Assembly: GCA_016287675.1 (NCBI GenBank)
Contig: JAEFAR010000011.1
Location: forward strand, 1 to 61,989
Length of the DNA stretch: 61,989 nt
Direction of reading: 5' to 3'
Source of the DNA: Lachnospiraceae bacterium
Lineage (GTDB): Bacteria; Bacillota; Clostridia; Lachnospirales; Lachnospiraceae
Both the position numbers and the translations under genes were made by a program. The notes below the pieces were generated by a model. The model ran no database searches, was not told where the DNA came from, and saw only the letters and a list, made by a program, of their open reading frames with translations. Positions 17,195 to 25,161 of this stretch are shown in pieces. The first letter of the stretch is position 1, and every line of letters starts with the position of its first letter.

Positions 17195-18127
17195 ATGAAG
17201 AAGATTTTAATCGGAATTTTAACGGCTGTGCTCCTCACTGCCTTCGCTCTTCCCCTTAAAGCATATGCAGATTCCGCCCTCGCAGATCATCCCGACTACT
17301 ATGTGACGGACCTGGCAGATCTTTTGTCGGACACCGAAGAGCAGAAACTGAATGAAGAATTAAAGGCTCTGAGCGACGAACTGGATTTCGACATTGTGGT
17401 GGTCACCACCCATGATATGCAGGGAAAAACCGCCGAAGATTACTGCTATGATTTTTACGATTACACAGGCTACGGTCGTGACGACGTTTTCAGCGGAGTA
17501 TGTTTACTTCGCTACATCACGGAGGATGGCAGTGATTACATGGTAACGATCATTGCAAGGGGCCTTGGAATAGTCTATTTTGACAACAATATCGACCATC
17601 AGATCGACCTGATCGCAGACGACATCATAGCCCAAAAGTACTACAATGCTTTCAGCGCATTCGGAAAGAATGCAGCAAAGCACGTAAGGGATTACAACAA
17701 AAATAATCCCGGCGAGATCGCGCAATATGAAGACTGGAAAAAGACTAACGGTCCCGATCAAGACGGATTGATAAGGACAGAAGACTATCTGGACTGGAGA
17801 GATAAGCAGGCAGCCTATAAAGAACACATGCGTTACAAACCCGCATGGATCGTGGCAGCTGTCATCATCGGTTTCATCGTGGGCGGAAGCGCCACAGCTT
17901 CCATGAAGAAACAGCTCATCAGCGTATCCACAGCCACCAACGCCGGGGGATATGTGAAAAAAGACTCCTTCAAGCTCACATCCCTGTCGGACACCTTCCT
18001 TTACAAAAATGTCACCGCTGTACCCATCCCGCAGTCATCATCAAGCGGAAGCAGTGGCAGTCATCACTCAACGGTACACCACAGTTCTTCAGGTCGTTCC
18101 GGCATAAGTGGAAGCAGAAGGATATAA
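17195..18127 (+). CDS. TPM-domain membrane protein (YdjH-like)
   Basis: 310 aa. Signal peptide (1-26, ending AYADS), an extracellular TPM domain (about 35-175: DYYVTDLADLLSDTEEQKLN, ELDFDIVVVTTHDMQGKT), a membrane helix (about 217-237) and a cytoplasmic tail rich in Ser, Gly and His (SSSSGSSGSHHSTVHHSSSG). TPM domains bind metal or phosphate-like ligands and occur in the YgcG and YdjH families. The operon with the YdjG-like gene, and a terminator just after it, make a two-gene unit controlled by the palindromic promoter. Confidence 0.9.
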   Translation: MKKILIGILTAVLLTAFALPLKAYADSALADHPDYYVTDLADLLSDTEEQKLNEELKALSDELDFDIVVVTTHDMQGKTAEDYCYDFYDYTGYGRDDVFSGVCLLRYITEDGSDYMVTIIARGLGIVYFDNNIDHQIDLIADDIIAQKYYNAFSAFGKNAAKHVRDYNKNNPGEIAQYEDWKKTNGPDQDGLIRTEDYLDWRDKQAAYKEHMRYKPAWIVAAVIIGFIVGGSATASMKKQLISVSTATNAGGYVKKDSFKLTSLSDTFLYKNVTAVPIPQSSSSGSSGSHHSTVHHSSSGRSGISGSRRI

Positions 18128-18140
18128 CTTCATAAACATA

Positions 18141-18170
18141 AAGAATCCCGACATTTCTGTCGGGATTCTT
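18141..18170. terminator. Bidirectional terminator
   Basis: AAGAATCCCGACA (18141-18153) and TGTCGGGATTCTT (18158-18170) form a 13-bp perfect stem with T runs on both strands, between convergent genes. Confidence 0.92.
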
Positions 18171-19418
18171 TTAAAATGTAACGGTAAATCTTGTACCGAA
18201 TTCCGGTCTTGAAAGGACTTCGATCCGCCCTTCATGGGCATCGATGATCCATTTTGCTATGGACAGCCCCAGTCCGCTGCCTCCGGTCTGTGAATTTCTC
18301 ACGCTGTCGGAACGGTAGAATCGCTCAAAGATGTGGGCAACATCCGATTCCTGCATCCCTATGCCCTCATCCTGCACAGCATAGGCAGGATGACCGTCCT
18401 GCATCATTACCTTAAGCTTTATGATATCGCCTTCGTTTGAGTACTTTGCGGCATTCTGGATGAAGATACGCAATGATTGCTTAACCATGGCAACATCTCC
18501 GTTCATCATCGCTCCGGGACATTCTTCAAACCGGTAATCGTGCTTGTCGTCTATCATGGAAGATTCTTCCCAGACATCCTTTACCACATCGTTCAGGTCC
18601 ATCTCCTTCCTGGTCAGGGTGTTTCTTCCGCTGTCTCCCCGAGCCAGGAAAAGCAACTGCTCCACCAAGGTCTTCATGTGCTCCGACTCGTTTTTGAGAG
18701 CCTCAATGGACTCGTCAAGAACCGCCTCATCCGTCTTGCCCCATCTGTCCAGCATGTTAACATATCCCTGGATAACAGCAATGGGCGTCCTCAGCTCATG
18801 AGAAGCGTCGGACACGAAACGGGCCTGCTGCTTCTGATTTTCCCTCATTCTGAGAAGAAGGTTGTTGAGGGCTACCTCTATGCCCTGAAGATCGGAGTCT
18901 CCGGTATGGATACCCTTTTCCAGTTCATCCGGAGAAATGCTTTCAATGGCGTGTCCCAGGCTTTCCAGCCTGTTCTTTTCCTGTTTGTCATTGCTCTTTG
19001 TTTCCCTGCGCTTTTCCTCAGGCTTACCCGGCTTTGTACCGGTCAGCGGATCGTTAAGATCGTTCAGATTGATGCGGCTCAACCTTTCGGCTTTAACAGC
19101 CAGATCGTTCAGAGGCTTAAGGTCCCGCCGAACATCATTCGAGTCAAAAAGGGCAGCGAACAGGGTGAACAGCTGAAAACAGCCAAAGACAACAGCCGGT
19201 GTCCTGACATAGTTTTCCAGCCAGTCAAGGATCATCTGCCACTGTTCCTTCTGCATCTCCCAGATCTTTAAGGTAAGATTTTCATTATATAAAATATAGC
19301 TTATCACAAGAATAAAAAACAGCGCGACATCCAGCGCAAACAGGTCCGAAAACCGTTTAAACCAGTAATGGCCGTTTATTCTTCTGGCAATGGATGACAT
19401 CCTTTTGCTTTCAGTCAT
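18171..19418 (-). CDS. Membrane sensor histidine kinase, OmpR-partner type
   Basis: 415 aa. Two membrane helices (about 28-46 and 75-92) enclose only a short external loop, so it probably senses within the membrane. A HAMP-like stretch interrupted by a charged linker (about 120-160) leads to HisKA with SDASHELRTPIAVIQGY and HATPase motifs (FIQNAAKYSNEG, DEGIGM, FERFYRSD, GGSGLGLSIAKWI). The response regulator gene ends two bases upstream of its start, so both form one operon with the regulator first. Ligand unknown. Confidence 0.95.
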   Translation of the reverse strand: MTESKRMSSIARRINGHYWFKRFSDLFALDVALFFILVISYILYNENLTLKIWEMQKEQWQMILDWLENYVRTPAVVFGCFQLFTLFAALFDSNDVRRDLKPLNDLAVKAERLSRINLNDLNDPLTGTKPGKPEEKRRETKSNDKQEKNRLESLGHAIESISPDELEKGIHTGDSDLQGIEVALNNLLLRMRENQKQQARFVSDASHELRTPIAVIQGYVNMLDRWGKTDEAVLDESIEALKNESEHMKTLVEQLLFLARGDSGRNTLTRKEMDLNDVVKDVWEESSMIDDKHDYRFEECPGAMMNGDVAMVKQSLRIFIQNAAKYSNEGDIIKLKVMMQDGHPAYAVQDEGIGMQESDVAHIFERFYRSDSVRNSQTGGSGLGLSIAKWIIDAHEGRIEVLSRPEFGTRFTVTF

Positions 19419-19420
19419 AT

Positions 19421-20098
19421 TCAGTCCTTAATGACGTATCCGACTCCGCGGACAGTCTGAATCAGTTTTATCCCGTACTTATCGTCGATCTTTGTTCTTA
19501 AGTATCTGACATACACATCTATGATGTTCGTCTCCCCAACGTAATCATAGCCGCATATCTCATTTATCAGAAAGTCTCTTTTCATAACCATGTTCTTATT
19601 TGTCATAAGAATTTTAAGCAGCTCAAATTCACGGTTACTGAGCTCTATGGTATCCCCCTTCACCGTGACCTCGTAGCGGTCCGTATCCAGTTTTACAGGG
19701 CCTATCTCAAGCATATGCCTGCTGTCTGTGTTTCCGGCTTTTCGCTTCAGAGCAACTCTGATCCTTGCCAGCAGTTCTTCGATGGCAAAGGGCTTGGTGA
19801 TGTAATCGTCAGCACCCGCATCAAGGCCGGAGACCTTGTCCATGACTGCATCCCTGGCGGTCAGCATGATCACGGGGATCTCGCTTTCTTTGCGCAGTCT
19901 TCTCAATACTTCCACTCCGTTCAGTCCCGGCAGCATAATGTCAAGAATGACCAGATCAAAACGTCCGGAAAGAGCCATTTCAAGGCCCTGCCTTCCGTCC
20001 TCCGTCTTTTCCGCTTCATATCCTTCGTGCAATAACTCCAGTTCCACGAATCTGGCGATCTTTGCCTCGTCCTCTACTATCAAAATCCTGTTTCCCAT
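19421..20098 (-). CDS. OmpR/PhoB-type response regulator
   Basis: 225 aa. The receiver domain has IVEDE, the acceptor DLVILDIMLPG (about residue 52) and the conserved Lys in YITKPF. The winged-helix trans_reg_C domain (about 130-225) has ELSNREFELLKILMTNKN and VYVRYLRTKIDDKYG. It partners with the adjacent kinase. The DUF4342-like gene lies upstream of it in the same direction, so the system may control or be co-transcribed with that gene. Confidence 0.96.
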   Translation of the reverse strand: MGNRILIVEDEAKIARFVELELLHEGYEAEKTEDGRQGLEMALSGRFDLVILDIMLPGLNGVEVLRRLRKESEIPVIMLTARDAVMDKVSGLDAGADDYITKPFAIEELLARIRVALKRKAGNTDSRHMLEIGPVKLDTDRYEVTVKGDTIELSNREFELLKILMTNKNMVMKRDFLINEICGYDYVGETNIIDVYVRYLRTKIDDKYGIKLIQTVRGVGYVIKD

Positions 20099-20128
20099 TT
20101 TTTCTCCCCGTACCGGTCTTTTCCGAAA

Positions 20129-20150
20129 GCCGGGGCTTTAATGCCCCGGC
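20129..20150 (-). terminator. GC-rich stem-loop between the DUF4342-like gene and the regulator
   Basis: GCCGGGGC (20129-20136) and GCCCCGGC (20143-20150) form an 8-bp perfect stem. The following T tract on the minus strand is short, so this may be an attenuator or mRNA-stabilising stem rather than a full terminator. Confidence 0.5.
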
Positions 20151-20162
20151 CTCGAAAGCACC

Positions 20163-20729
20163 TTATTGTTCGTTGTTATCCTTGTCTTCGGAATTGCGAA
20201 ACTCCTTTTTCAGGTTTTCCGCACCGTCTGCACACTTGTCGCAGAAAGCGTTCAGATCCACCTTCACTTCACTCGCACCGTCAAATTTGTAACGGCATTC
20301 GAAGAAGAGACCCACGATCATGAGCGGGAAGATCAGCCAGAAGAGGAAGATCAGGAAAAGGATCAGCACAAGAACGGGCATTGTAATGATCTCTTCGTGT
20401 CTTCTTTCAACAACAAAGCTCGTCTTGACGCTCTTCTCAAGAACCTTACCGCACCACTTGAAGAAACTGTTAAAGCCGTCCTTTACGCCGTGATTGCACT
20501 TCTTCTCGTAATCCTCCTGAGTCTTCTTGAACTTCTCTCTGCGTTCCTTTCTGTCTTTTTCTTCAACAGTAACGACCTGAACCGCAGGCCCCTTTACCTT
20601 TCCGTTCTTCTCAAGGTAAACGATAGCGTCCAGAATGTCGTAATTTGAAGCTTCCAAAGCTTCCTTTGCTGCCTCGTAGCTTACACCTGTTTTCTCTCTG
20701 ATCTTTTCCACTTTTTCCAAATTATCCAT
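20163..20729 (-). CDS. DUF4342-like membrane protein with UBA-like N-terminus
   Basis: 188 aa. The first 45 residues (KVEKIREKTGVSYEAAKEAL, DAIVYLEKNGKVKG) form a UBA-like three-helix fold as seen in EF-Ts and DUF4342 proteins. A basic region is followed by a DUF4342-like part (EEIITMPVLVLILFLIF) with one strongly hydrophobic membrane segment (about 118-142) and an acidic tail containing CDKCADGAE. Function unknown. It is just upstream of the two-component genes, separated by a stem-loop. Confidence 0.85.
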   Translation of the reverse strand: MDNLEKVEKIREKTGVSYEAAKEALEASNYDILDAIVYLEKNGKVKGPAVQVVTVEEKDRKERREKFKKTQEDYEKKCNHGVKDGFNSFFKWCGKVLEKSVKTSFVVERRHEEIITMPVLVLILFLIFLFWLIFPLMIVGLFFECRYKFDGASEVKVDLNAFCDKCADGAENLKKEFRNSEDKDNNEQ

Positions 20730-20948
20730 AATGTTCCCTTTCCGATCGTCTCTCGATCACTATTATAATTGATTTCCGGTTTTCTCTCAACCGATGAACC
20801 AATAATAATCCATGAATATTAATCTAAAATGGGAAAAAGATTAAAAACAGATTAATGTTTGAGGAGAAATTGAAAAAGCTCTCCGGGGCACTGTGACCTT
20901 GGGTGGAAAAAATAGGACTCTTGTCCTATTCCTTTTTCGGTGTTCAGA
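20730..20948. other. Intergenic stretch upstream of the candidate small RNA
   Basis: A/T-rich leader of the DUF4342-like gene on the minus strand; a minus -10-like TATAAT equivalent lies at about 20762-20767. A small hairpin AATAGGAC..GTCCTATT lies at about 20911-20927. No coding potential seen. Confidence 0.4.
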
Positions 20949-20963
20949 TGGTATACTACATGA

Positions 20964-21033
20964 CAGTTAGAGACCCTAAACCTAACTACCCCTCAGCGAG
21001 TATGAAAACCCCATTTCTACTCGCACTTTTTTT
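20964..21033 (+). ncRNA. Candidate small RNA of about 70 nt
   Basis: An extended -10 (TG-G-TATACT, 20949-20957) would start a transcript near 20964. It contains GTTAG..CTAAC (a possible 5' stem) and then GCGAGTA (20996-21002) and TACTCGC (21018-21024) followed by seven T, a plausible intrinsic terminator. There is no open reading frame of note. The -35 region is poor. It matches no RNA family I can name; the call rests on the promoter-terminator pair. Confidence 0.42.
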
Positions 21034-21044
21034 GCCCTTCAGTC

Positions 21045-21301
21045 GTTACTGTTCACAGATATACAACATGATGAAACTCTGAAAGCTTGCTTTCAAAGAG
21101 GTTCATCATGTTGTATATTCTGCGCAGCAGTAACCGCCCCACCCACATGAGCATATAACGGGGTCCCTCCCCCACTTCGTGGCGGTCCTCCCCGTTATCA
21201 TTAGTTGCGAAGCGGATTGCGAATGTAAGACAATGGGGAGGACCGCTGCGGAGCAGGGGAGGGACCCCATTGTATAGGTTGCGGGCGGTGTGAACAGTAA
21301 C
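21045..21301. repeat. 257-bp nested inverted-repeat element
   Basis: Outer arms GTTACTGTTCAC (21045-21056) and GTGAACAGTAAC (21290-21301). Inside are GGGGTCCCTCCCC (21160-21172) with GGGGAGGGACCCC (21256-21268), and GCGGTCCTCCCC (21182-21193) with GGGGAGGACCGC (21235-21246), all nested. A separate strong hairpin has 17-bp arms at 21059-21075 and 21102-21118. The whole could fold as one long cruciform or RNA. It looks like a MITE-type or REP-like mobile repeat; I see no target duplication and no transposase. Confidence 0.65.
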
Positions 21302-21332
21302 ATTCGGCCCCACAGCTTTGTTACATTAAAAA

Positions 21333-21360
21333 GCCGCGGGGCTTTTTACTTACCCGCGGC
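21333..21360 (-). terminator. Terminator overlapping the cellulase stop codon
   Basis: On the minus strand GCCGCGGG, a loop containing the stop codon, CCCGCGGC and then five T. The hairpin therefore begins inside the last codons of the gene. Confidence 0.8.
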
Positions 21361-22770
21361 TATGATGGCTTTAACATATTCTTCTTCGTACCATTTATTG
21401 GTCTTTCTGTTCAGTAAAGCATAGTTTTCTTTTTCTTTCCCGTAACTTGCGTTATCCCAGATCACTGTGGGGATCTTTATAACGTTTCCGGATGCATCCT
21501 TTAAGGAGGAAGCAGAAGAAATGTAATGCGCTATATATTTCAGTCTTGCATCGTAGTTGTTCTTTTCCGCATAGACTCCCCATTCACCGATATATACGGG
21601 TATGTTCTTCTTTGTCAGCTTGTTGCCGAGATTTGTAAACAGCCAGTCAACGCTGCTCTGCACTGAGGAATTGAATTCCCTGATGTTTGCGATGGCGAAA
21701 TCGTAGGGGGTGTAGGCATGGATTGAAACCATGATGCGTCCTTCAATTCCCGAGGGATCCTTCGGAAGAACGAATTTGTCCAAAGAGTCCGATGAAGCCG
21801 CGTATCCGGGACATCCGATGTAGCGATCATTGTTATGGAGACCTGCGGTGCTTCGGATCGTGTTGACAGCCGCCTGGTTGTAACGGTTAATGTATGTCAT
21901 GGCCTTTTGACCATCGCCGGAAGAAGCATTCCACTCATTCGCTCCCACCAGTCTGGGCTCATTCAATGTTTCAAAGATAAGATGATAGTCGTAATCTCCG
22001 AATTCTGTCGCAATCTGCTCCCAGATCGACGTTACGTACTCAAGCGAAGACTTTTCATGGGCAGCATCGGGGTACACGAAATAGGTGGCGGCATCATCGT
22101 GATGAATGTTTAAAATAACGAAAAGATCATCGTTAATGCAATAATCCACGATCTCATGCACACGCTTCATCCACTTCTCGCTTATCTTATAATAAGTGCT
22201 TCCGTCCGTCTTCGTGGTCTTTGTCACGTGGTCATGCCATGAAACGGGAACACGGATGGTTTTGAAGCCTGCCTCAGCCACAGTGTCTATCATTTTTTGA
22301 GAAACCTTGGGAGAACCGACCCATGCGGTCTCGTAACCCAGTTCATTTGTAAGCCAGGTGCAATCGTAGGCATCCATGGTGTTTCCCAGGTTCCATCCCG
22401 TACCCATTTCCTTAAGCATTTCTCTCCACTCGGGGATAACACTGTCCGTTTTTACCGGCGTGGGGGTGGCAGTCGCCTTTTTGGTAGGAGTGGCAGTTGC
22501 CGCGGCCTTCTTGGTGGGAGTGGCAGTTGCTTTCTTTGTGGGAGTCGCAGTCGCTTTCTTTGTGGGGGTGGCAGTCGCTTCCTTTGTGGGAGTCGCAGTT
22601 ACGGAAGGAACAGGCGTAGTGTCCGTGATTTCCTGTTTCTCCGATGACGGTGTCCATCCGTATGGCATTGTCGTTACCTCTTTCGATTCATTTGTCCCCG
22701 AAATCCCGGAACATGCCCCAAGTAAAAGAGCTGCAGAGATCGCAAGGGTAAAAAAAGTTTTGTGTCTCAT
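21346..22770 (-). CDS. GH5 endoglucanase, surface lipoprotein
   Basis: 474 aa. The lipobox LLGACS after a signal peptide predicts lipid anchoring. A Thr/Pro/Lys linker (about 45-105) is built from repeated ATPTKKAT units. The GH5 barrel follows (about 115-470): GWNLGNTMDAYDC, IRVPVSWHDHV, the acid/base Glu in ETLNEPRLVG and the nucleophile in VYIGEWGVYAE. It should cut beta-1,4-glucans outside the cell. No carbohydrate-binding module or dockerin is visible. The linker DNA is a 24-bp tandem repeat at about 22455-22605. The terminator overlaps the stop codon. Confidence 0.95.
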   Translation of the reverse strand: MRHKTFFTLAISAALLLGACSGISGTNESKEVTTMPYGWTPSSEKQEITDTTPVPSVTATPTKEATATPTKKATATPTKKATATPTKKAAATATPTKKATATPTPVKTDSVIPEWREMLKEMGTGWNLGNTMDAYDCTWLTNELGYETAWVGSPKVSQKMIDTVAEAGFKTIRVPVSWHDHVTKTTKTDGSTYYKISEKWMKRVHEIVDYCINDDLFVILNIHHDDAATYFVYPDAAHEKSSLEYVTSIWEQIATEFGDYDYHLIFETLNEPRLVGANEWNASSGDGQKAMTYINRYNQAAVNTIRSTAGLHNNDRYIGCPGYAASSDSLDKFVLPKDPSGIEGRIMVSIHAYTPYDFAIANIREFNSSVQSSVDWLFTNLGNKLTKKNIPVYIGEWGVYAEKNNYDARLKYIAHYISSASSLKDASGNVIKIPTVIWDNASYGKEKENYALLNRKTNKWYEEEYVKAIIAAGK

Positions 22771-22874
22771 CTTTCCTCCGTCTGATCATTAAGATCTGAC
22801 AGGCTGTCTGCGGTAAATATGCCTGCCATGGTGACATTTTCATTATTATACTATAAAAGTACATCAAAAACAAC

Positions 22875-22903
22875 TTGACAAAGTTTTATCAAGGGCTTAG
22901 AAT
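22875..22903 (+). promoter_or_regulatory. Promoter of the FMN riboswitch-ribU transcript
   Basis: TTGACA (22875-22880), 17 bases, TAGAAT (22898-22903). The start would be near 22910, just before the riboswitch. Confidence 0.85.
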
Positions 22904-22925
22904 GCAGTTGTAAATTTAACAATGA

Positions 22926-23040
22926 TTCTTCGGGGAGGGACGAAATTTCCCTACCGGCGGTAAAGTCCGCGAGCCAAGATCTTTGGGCATGATCCGGTGC
23001 GATTCCGGAACCGACAGTACAGTCTGGATGAGAGAAGAAA
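22926..23040 (+). promoter_or_regulatory. FMN riboswitch (RFN element)
   Basis: The conserved core is readable: TTCGGGGAGGG at the 5' side, CCCTACCGGCGGTAAAGTCC, GCGAGCC, then GGTGCGATTCCGGAACCGAC, AGTACAGTCTGGATG and AGAGAAG. FMN binding should switch off the riboflavin transporter gene downstream. Between the aptamer and the ATG a small hairpin, GACG..CGTC (about 23069-23081), lies directly before the RBS GGAAAGG, which suggests translational control. Confidence 0.96.
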
Positions 23041-23097
23041 GAGTTTGCCTTTTTTGCGAAGAATCGTTTGACGTTTTTCGTCGGAAAGGATTTTTTT

Positions 23098-23700
23098 ATG
23101 AAAAAGTTTTTTTCAAGCACACGTATGATGGTAACAGGCGCAATGCTTGCAGCCATTGCAGCGGTTCTCATGTTCCTGGATTTCCCTCTTCCCTTCCTTC
23201 CTTCTTTTTACAAGATCGATTTCAGTGAGCTCCCCGTCATCCTCGGCGCCTTCACTATGGGACCTGTGGCAGGAGTCATCATCGAAGCCTTCAAGATCCT
23301 GGTAAAATTCCTCATTAAAGGAACCTCTACCGCAGGTATCGGAGAACTGGCAAACTTCCTTGTGGGCATTTCCTATGTTCTTCCCGCATCTGTCTTCTAC
23401 CTCGTAAAGAAGACCAAAAAGCAGGCTATCTTTGGACTCATCGTCGGTTCAATCACCTGCATCATCGCAGGATGTCTCCTTAACATCTATGTCCTTCTCC
23501 CCGCTTACGCAACGGCTTTCGGAGGAATGGAGAACATCATCGGAGCAGGAACAAAGGTCAACAAGAACATCACAAGCCTCGGAAGCTTCATTCTCCTTGC
23601 AACCGCTCCTTTAAACCTCATCAAATCCGCCATCGTTTCCGTGATCACGGTTTTTGTTTACAAGCCTTTAAGCCGCTTCATGAAAAACGGATTACAATAG
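23098..23700 (+). CDS. ribU: Riboflavin ECF transporter S component
   Basis: 200 aa, about six membrane helices. RibU binds riboflavin in the membrane and docks on the shared EcfT/EcfA energizing module. The N-terminal part (SSTRMMVTGAMLAAIAAVLM, LPSFYKIDFSELPVILGAF, GPVAGVIIEAFKILVKFLI) is typical of the family. The FMN riboswitch directly upstream fixes the substrate as riboflavin or a related flavin. ATG 23098 with GGAAAGG is preferred to the ORF-extending ATG at 23068. It is monocistronic. Confidence 0.96.
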   Translation: MKKFFSSTRMMVTGAMLAAIAAVLMFLDFPLPFLPSFYKIDFSELPVILGAFTMGPVAGVIIEAFKILVKFLIKGTSTAGIGELANFLVGISYVLPASVFYLVKKTKKQAIFGLIVGSITCIIAGCLLNIYVLLPAYATAFGGMENIIGAGTKVNKNITSLGSFILLATAPLNLIKSAIVSVITVFVYKPLSRFMKNGLQ

Positions 23701-23711
23701 TACATTTTTTG

Positions 23712-23741
23712 CCCCTGTCCAAGGACGGGGGTTCTTTTTTT
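23712..23741 (+). terminator. Terminator of ribU
   Basis: CCCCTGTCC and GGACGGGGG pair (one mismatch), followed by TTCTTTTTTT. Confidence 0.82.
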
Positions 23742-23775
23742 CTCGCCTTCCGCGTAACTACAAGCGCTTTAAGGG

Positions 23776-23804
23776 TTTACAAAATCACCAATAAAAGTTA
23801 AAAT
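23776..23804 (+). promoter_or_regulatory. Promoter of the amidohydrolase-like gene
   Basis: TTTACA (23776-23781), 17 bases, TAAAAT (23799-23804). Confidence 0.75.
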
Positions 23805-23852
23805 AGCATAGGGCTAAAATGAGACAATTTTTTCTATGAGGGAGGAATTGCT

Positions 23853-24851
23853 ATGAAATATGCGTTGACTAACGGTGCTATCCTCGACGGAACCTTGAGC
23901 ATGAGGCCTCTGAGAGGCAAAACCGTTATGGTGAACAACGGGATCATCGAAGAAATAGTGGACTGTGACAGAGCAAATCTCAAGGGTTGCACCATCGTTG
24001 ACATGAGAAACGGCTATCTGATGCCTGGTCTCATTAATCTTTGTGTGCATCTTTCTTCCAGCGGTTACGTATCTGCAAAACGTAAACCTCTTACAAAGGA
24101 GAGGATCAAACAGATCACTTCCAATCCCATTCTGACTTTCATCGAACAGAACAAGGCAGCCATTCGGGCAAAAACCGAGCTGCTGAGCGGTGTAACAACC
24201 ATATGCACGGAAGACGGTATACCCGGGTGGGATTCCATGCTCCGTGACAAGATCGACGCGGGCAAAAAGCCGGGGCCCAGGATCCTGATATCCGGTGCTT
24301 CCGAGCATTCCGACGGACAGCCTTTCGGTTCTGCCGTTTCCGAGATCAAAGGAAAAAAGTCTGCCTACGTCACCACATTCTCATCCCTTTTCCCCTACGG
24401 GCACTTTGATGTGCACACTACGGGACTCAGCAATGAAGACAAAGAAAAAAGCAATATGATCTTTAACACCTCCGTAAAGCAGATCAAAACCTGCCTGGAG
24501 AATAAATCCACAGTGGGCGTGGCAACAGGTGCGGGAAACGACTTTGTCCCCCACTATGCCATGTACTGCGAACTGATCCTTCTCCACAAGTTCTGCGGCA
24601 TGTCAAATCTTGAACTGATCCACACCGCCACAGAAGTCAACGCCCGGATCGCAGGTCTGGGAGACACCGTCGGACGTATTGCCGAGGGTCTTGACGCTGA
24701 CCTCATCGTTTCAAAGAAAAATCCTCTGGAGGATCTGAACGCACTGAACGATCTGGTTCTTGTTATGGCAAAAGGCAGGCTGTACCAGAAGACTTCCTAC
24801 TACATTTTCCCCGAGATCGACGCCATGTGGCAGCCTCATCTTATGTTTTAG
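23853..24851 (+). CDS. Amidohydrolase-like protein with degenerate metal site
   Basis: 332 aa, shorter than the usual 390-410 of imidazolonepropionase/dihydroorotase-like amidohydrolases. The N-terminal beta-sandwich and GYLMPGLIN are present, but the metal-binding HxH region reads LINLCVHLSS (expected D-x-H-x-H). The region with the metal Lys/His strands is shortened, and the late GTD motif reads VATGAGND. The C-terminus is normal (LELIHTATEVNARIAGLGDT, GRIAEGLDADLIVSKKNPL). The frame is intact with promoter and RBS, so it is expressed but probably not a standard metallohydrolase. A shift in function, or a pseudoenzyme, is inferred. Confidence 0.83.
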   Translation: MKYALTNGAILDGTLSMRPLRGKTVMVNNGIIEEIVDCDRANLKGCTIVDMRNGYLMPGLINLCVHLSSSGYVSAKRKPLTKERIKQITSNPILTFIEQNKAAIRAKTELLSGVTTICTEDGIPGWDSMLRDKIDAGKKPGPRILISGASEHSDGQPFGSAVSEIKGKKSAYVTTFSSLFPYGHFDVHTTGLSNEDKEKSNMIFNTSVKQIKTCLENKSTVGVATGAGNDFVPHYAMYCELILLHKFCGMSNLELIHTATEVNARIAGLGDTVGRIAEGLDADLIVSKKNPLEDLNALNDLVLVMAKGRLYQKTSYYIFPEIDAMWQPHLMF

Positions 24852-24853
24852 AA

Positions 24854-25120
24854 ATGAACTACACCTATATGTTAAAATTAAAAAACGGGAACTACTACTG
24901 CGGCTGGACCAATGACATTAAAAAACGTCTGGCTGCCCATCAGGCAGGAACAGCCAGCAAATGTACCCGTGCCCAGCGTCCCGTGGAGCTGGTCTGGCTT
25001 TGTGAATCGGACACCAGACAGGAAGCAATGAGCATGGAATGGCACGTAAAGCAGCTTTCCCGTTCCGAAAAAGAAAAACTTATAGAAGATTATAAAAATG
25101 GGAATCAAAAAAACTGCTGA
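24854..25120 (+). CDS. GIY-YIG domain protein (UPF0213/YhbQ-like)
   Basis: 88 aa, the usual size of small stand-alone GIY-YIG proteins. The motif is NYTYMLKLKNGNYYCGWTND, with a conserved Arg/His region KKRLAAHQAG and a late Glu. These resemble the SLX1 nuclease domain; a DNA-processing role is presumed. The ATG lies two bases after the amidohydrolase stop, so translation is probably coupled. I reject the upstream in-frame start inside that gene. A terminator overlaps its stop codon. Confidence 0.9.
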   Translation: MNYTYMLKLKNGNYYCGWTNDIKKRLAAHQAGTASKCTRAQRPVELVWLCESDTRQEAMSMEWHVKQLSRSEKEKLIEDYKNGNQKNC

Positions 25121-25157
25121 ACAGCTTCGGCTTTGCCGACAGAGGTTCAGCGGTTTT
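25116..25157 (+). terminator. Terminator after the GIY-YIG gene
   Basis: GCTGAAC (25116-25122) and GTTCAGC (25145-25151) with an inner TCGGC..GCCGA stem, followed by TTTTATTATT. Confidence 0.8.
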
Positions 25158-25161
25158 ATTA

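Noticed and set aside
21053-21313. Small reading frame inside the nested palindrome
   Set aside because: Composition is set by the inverted repeats; no RBS.
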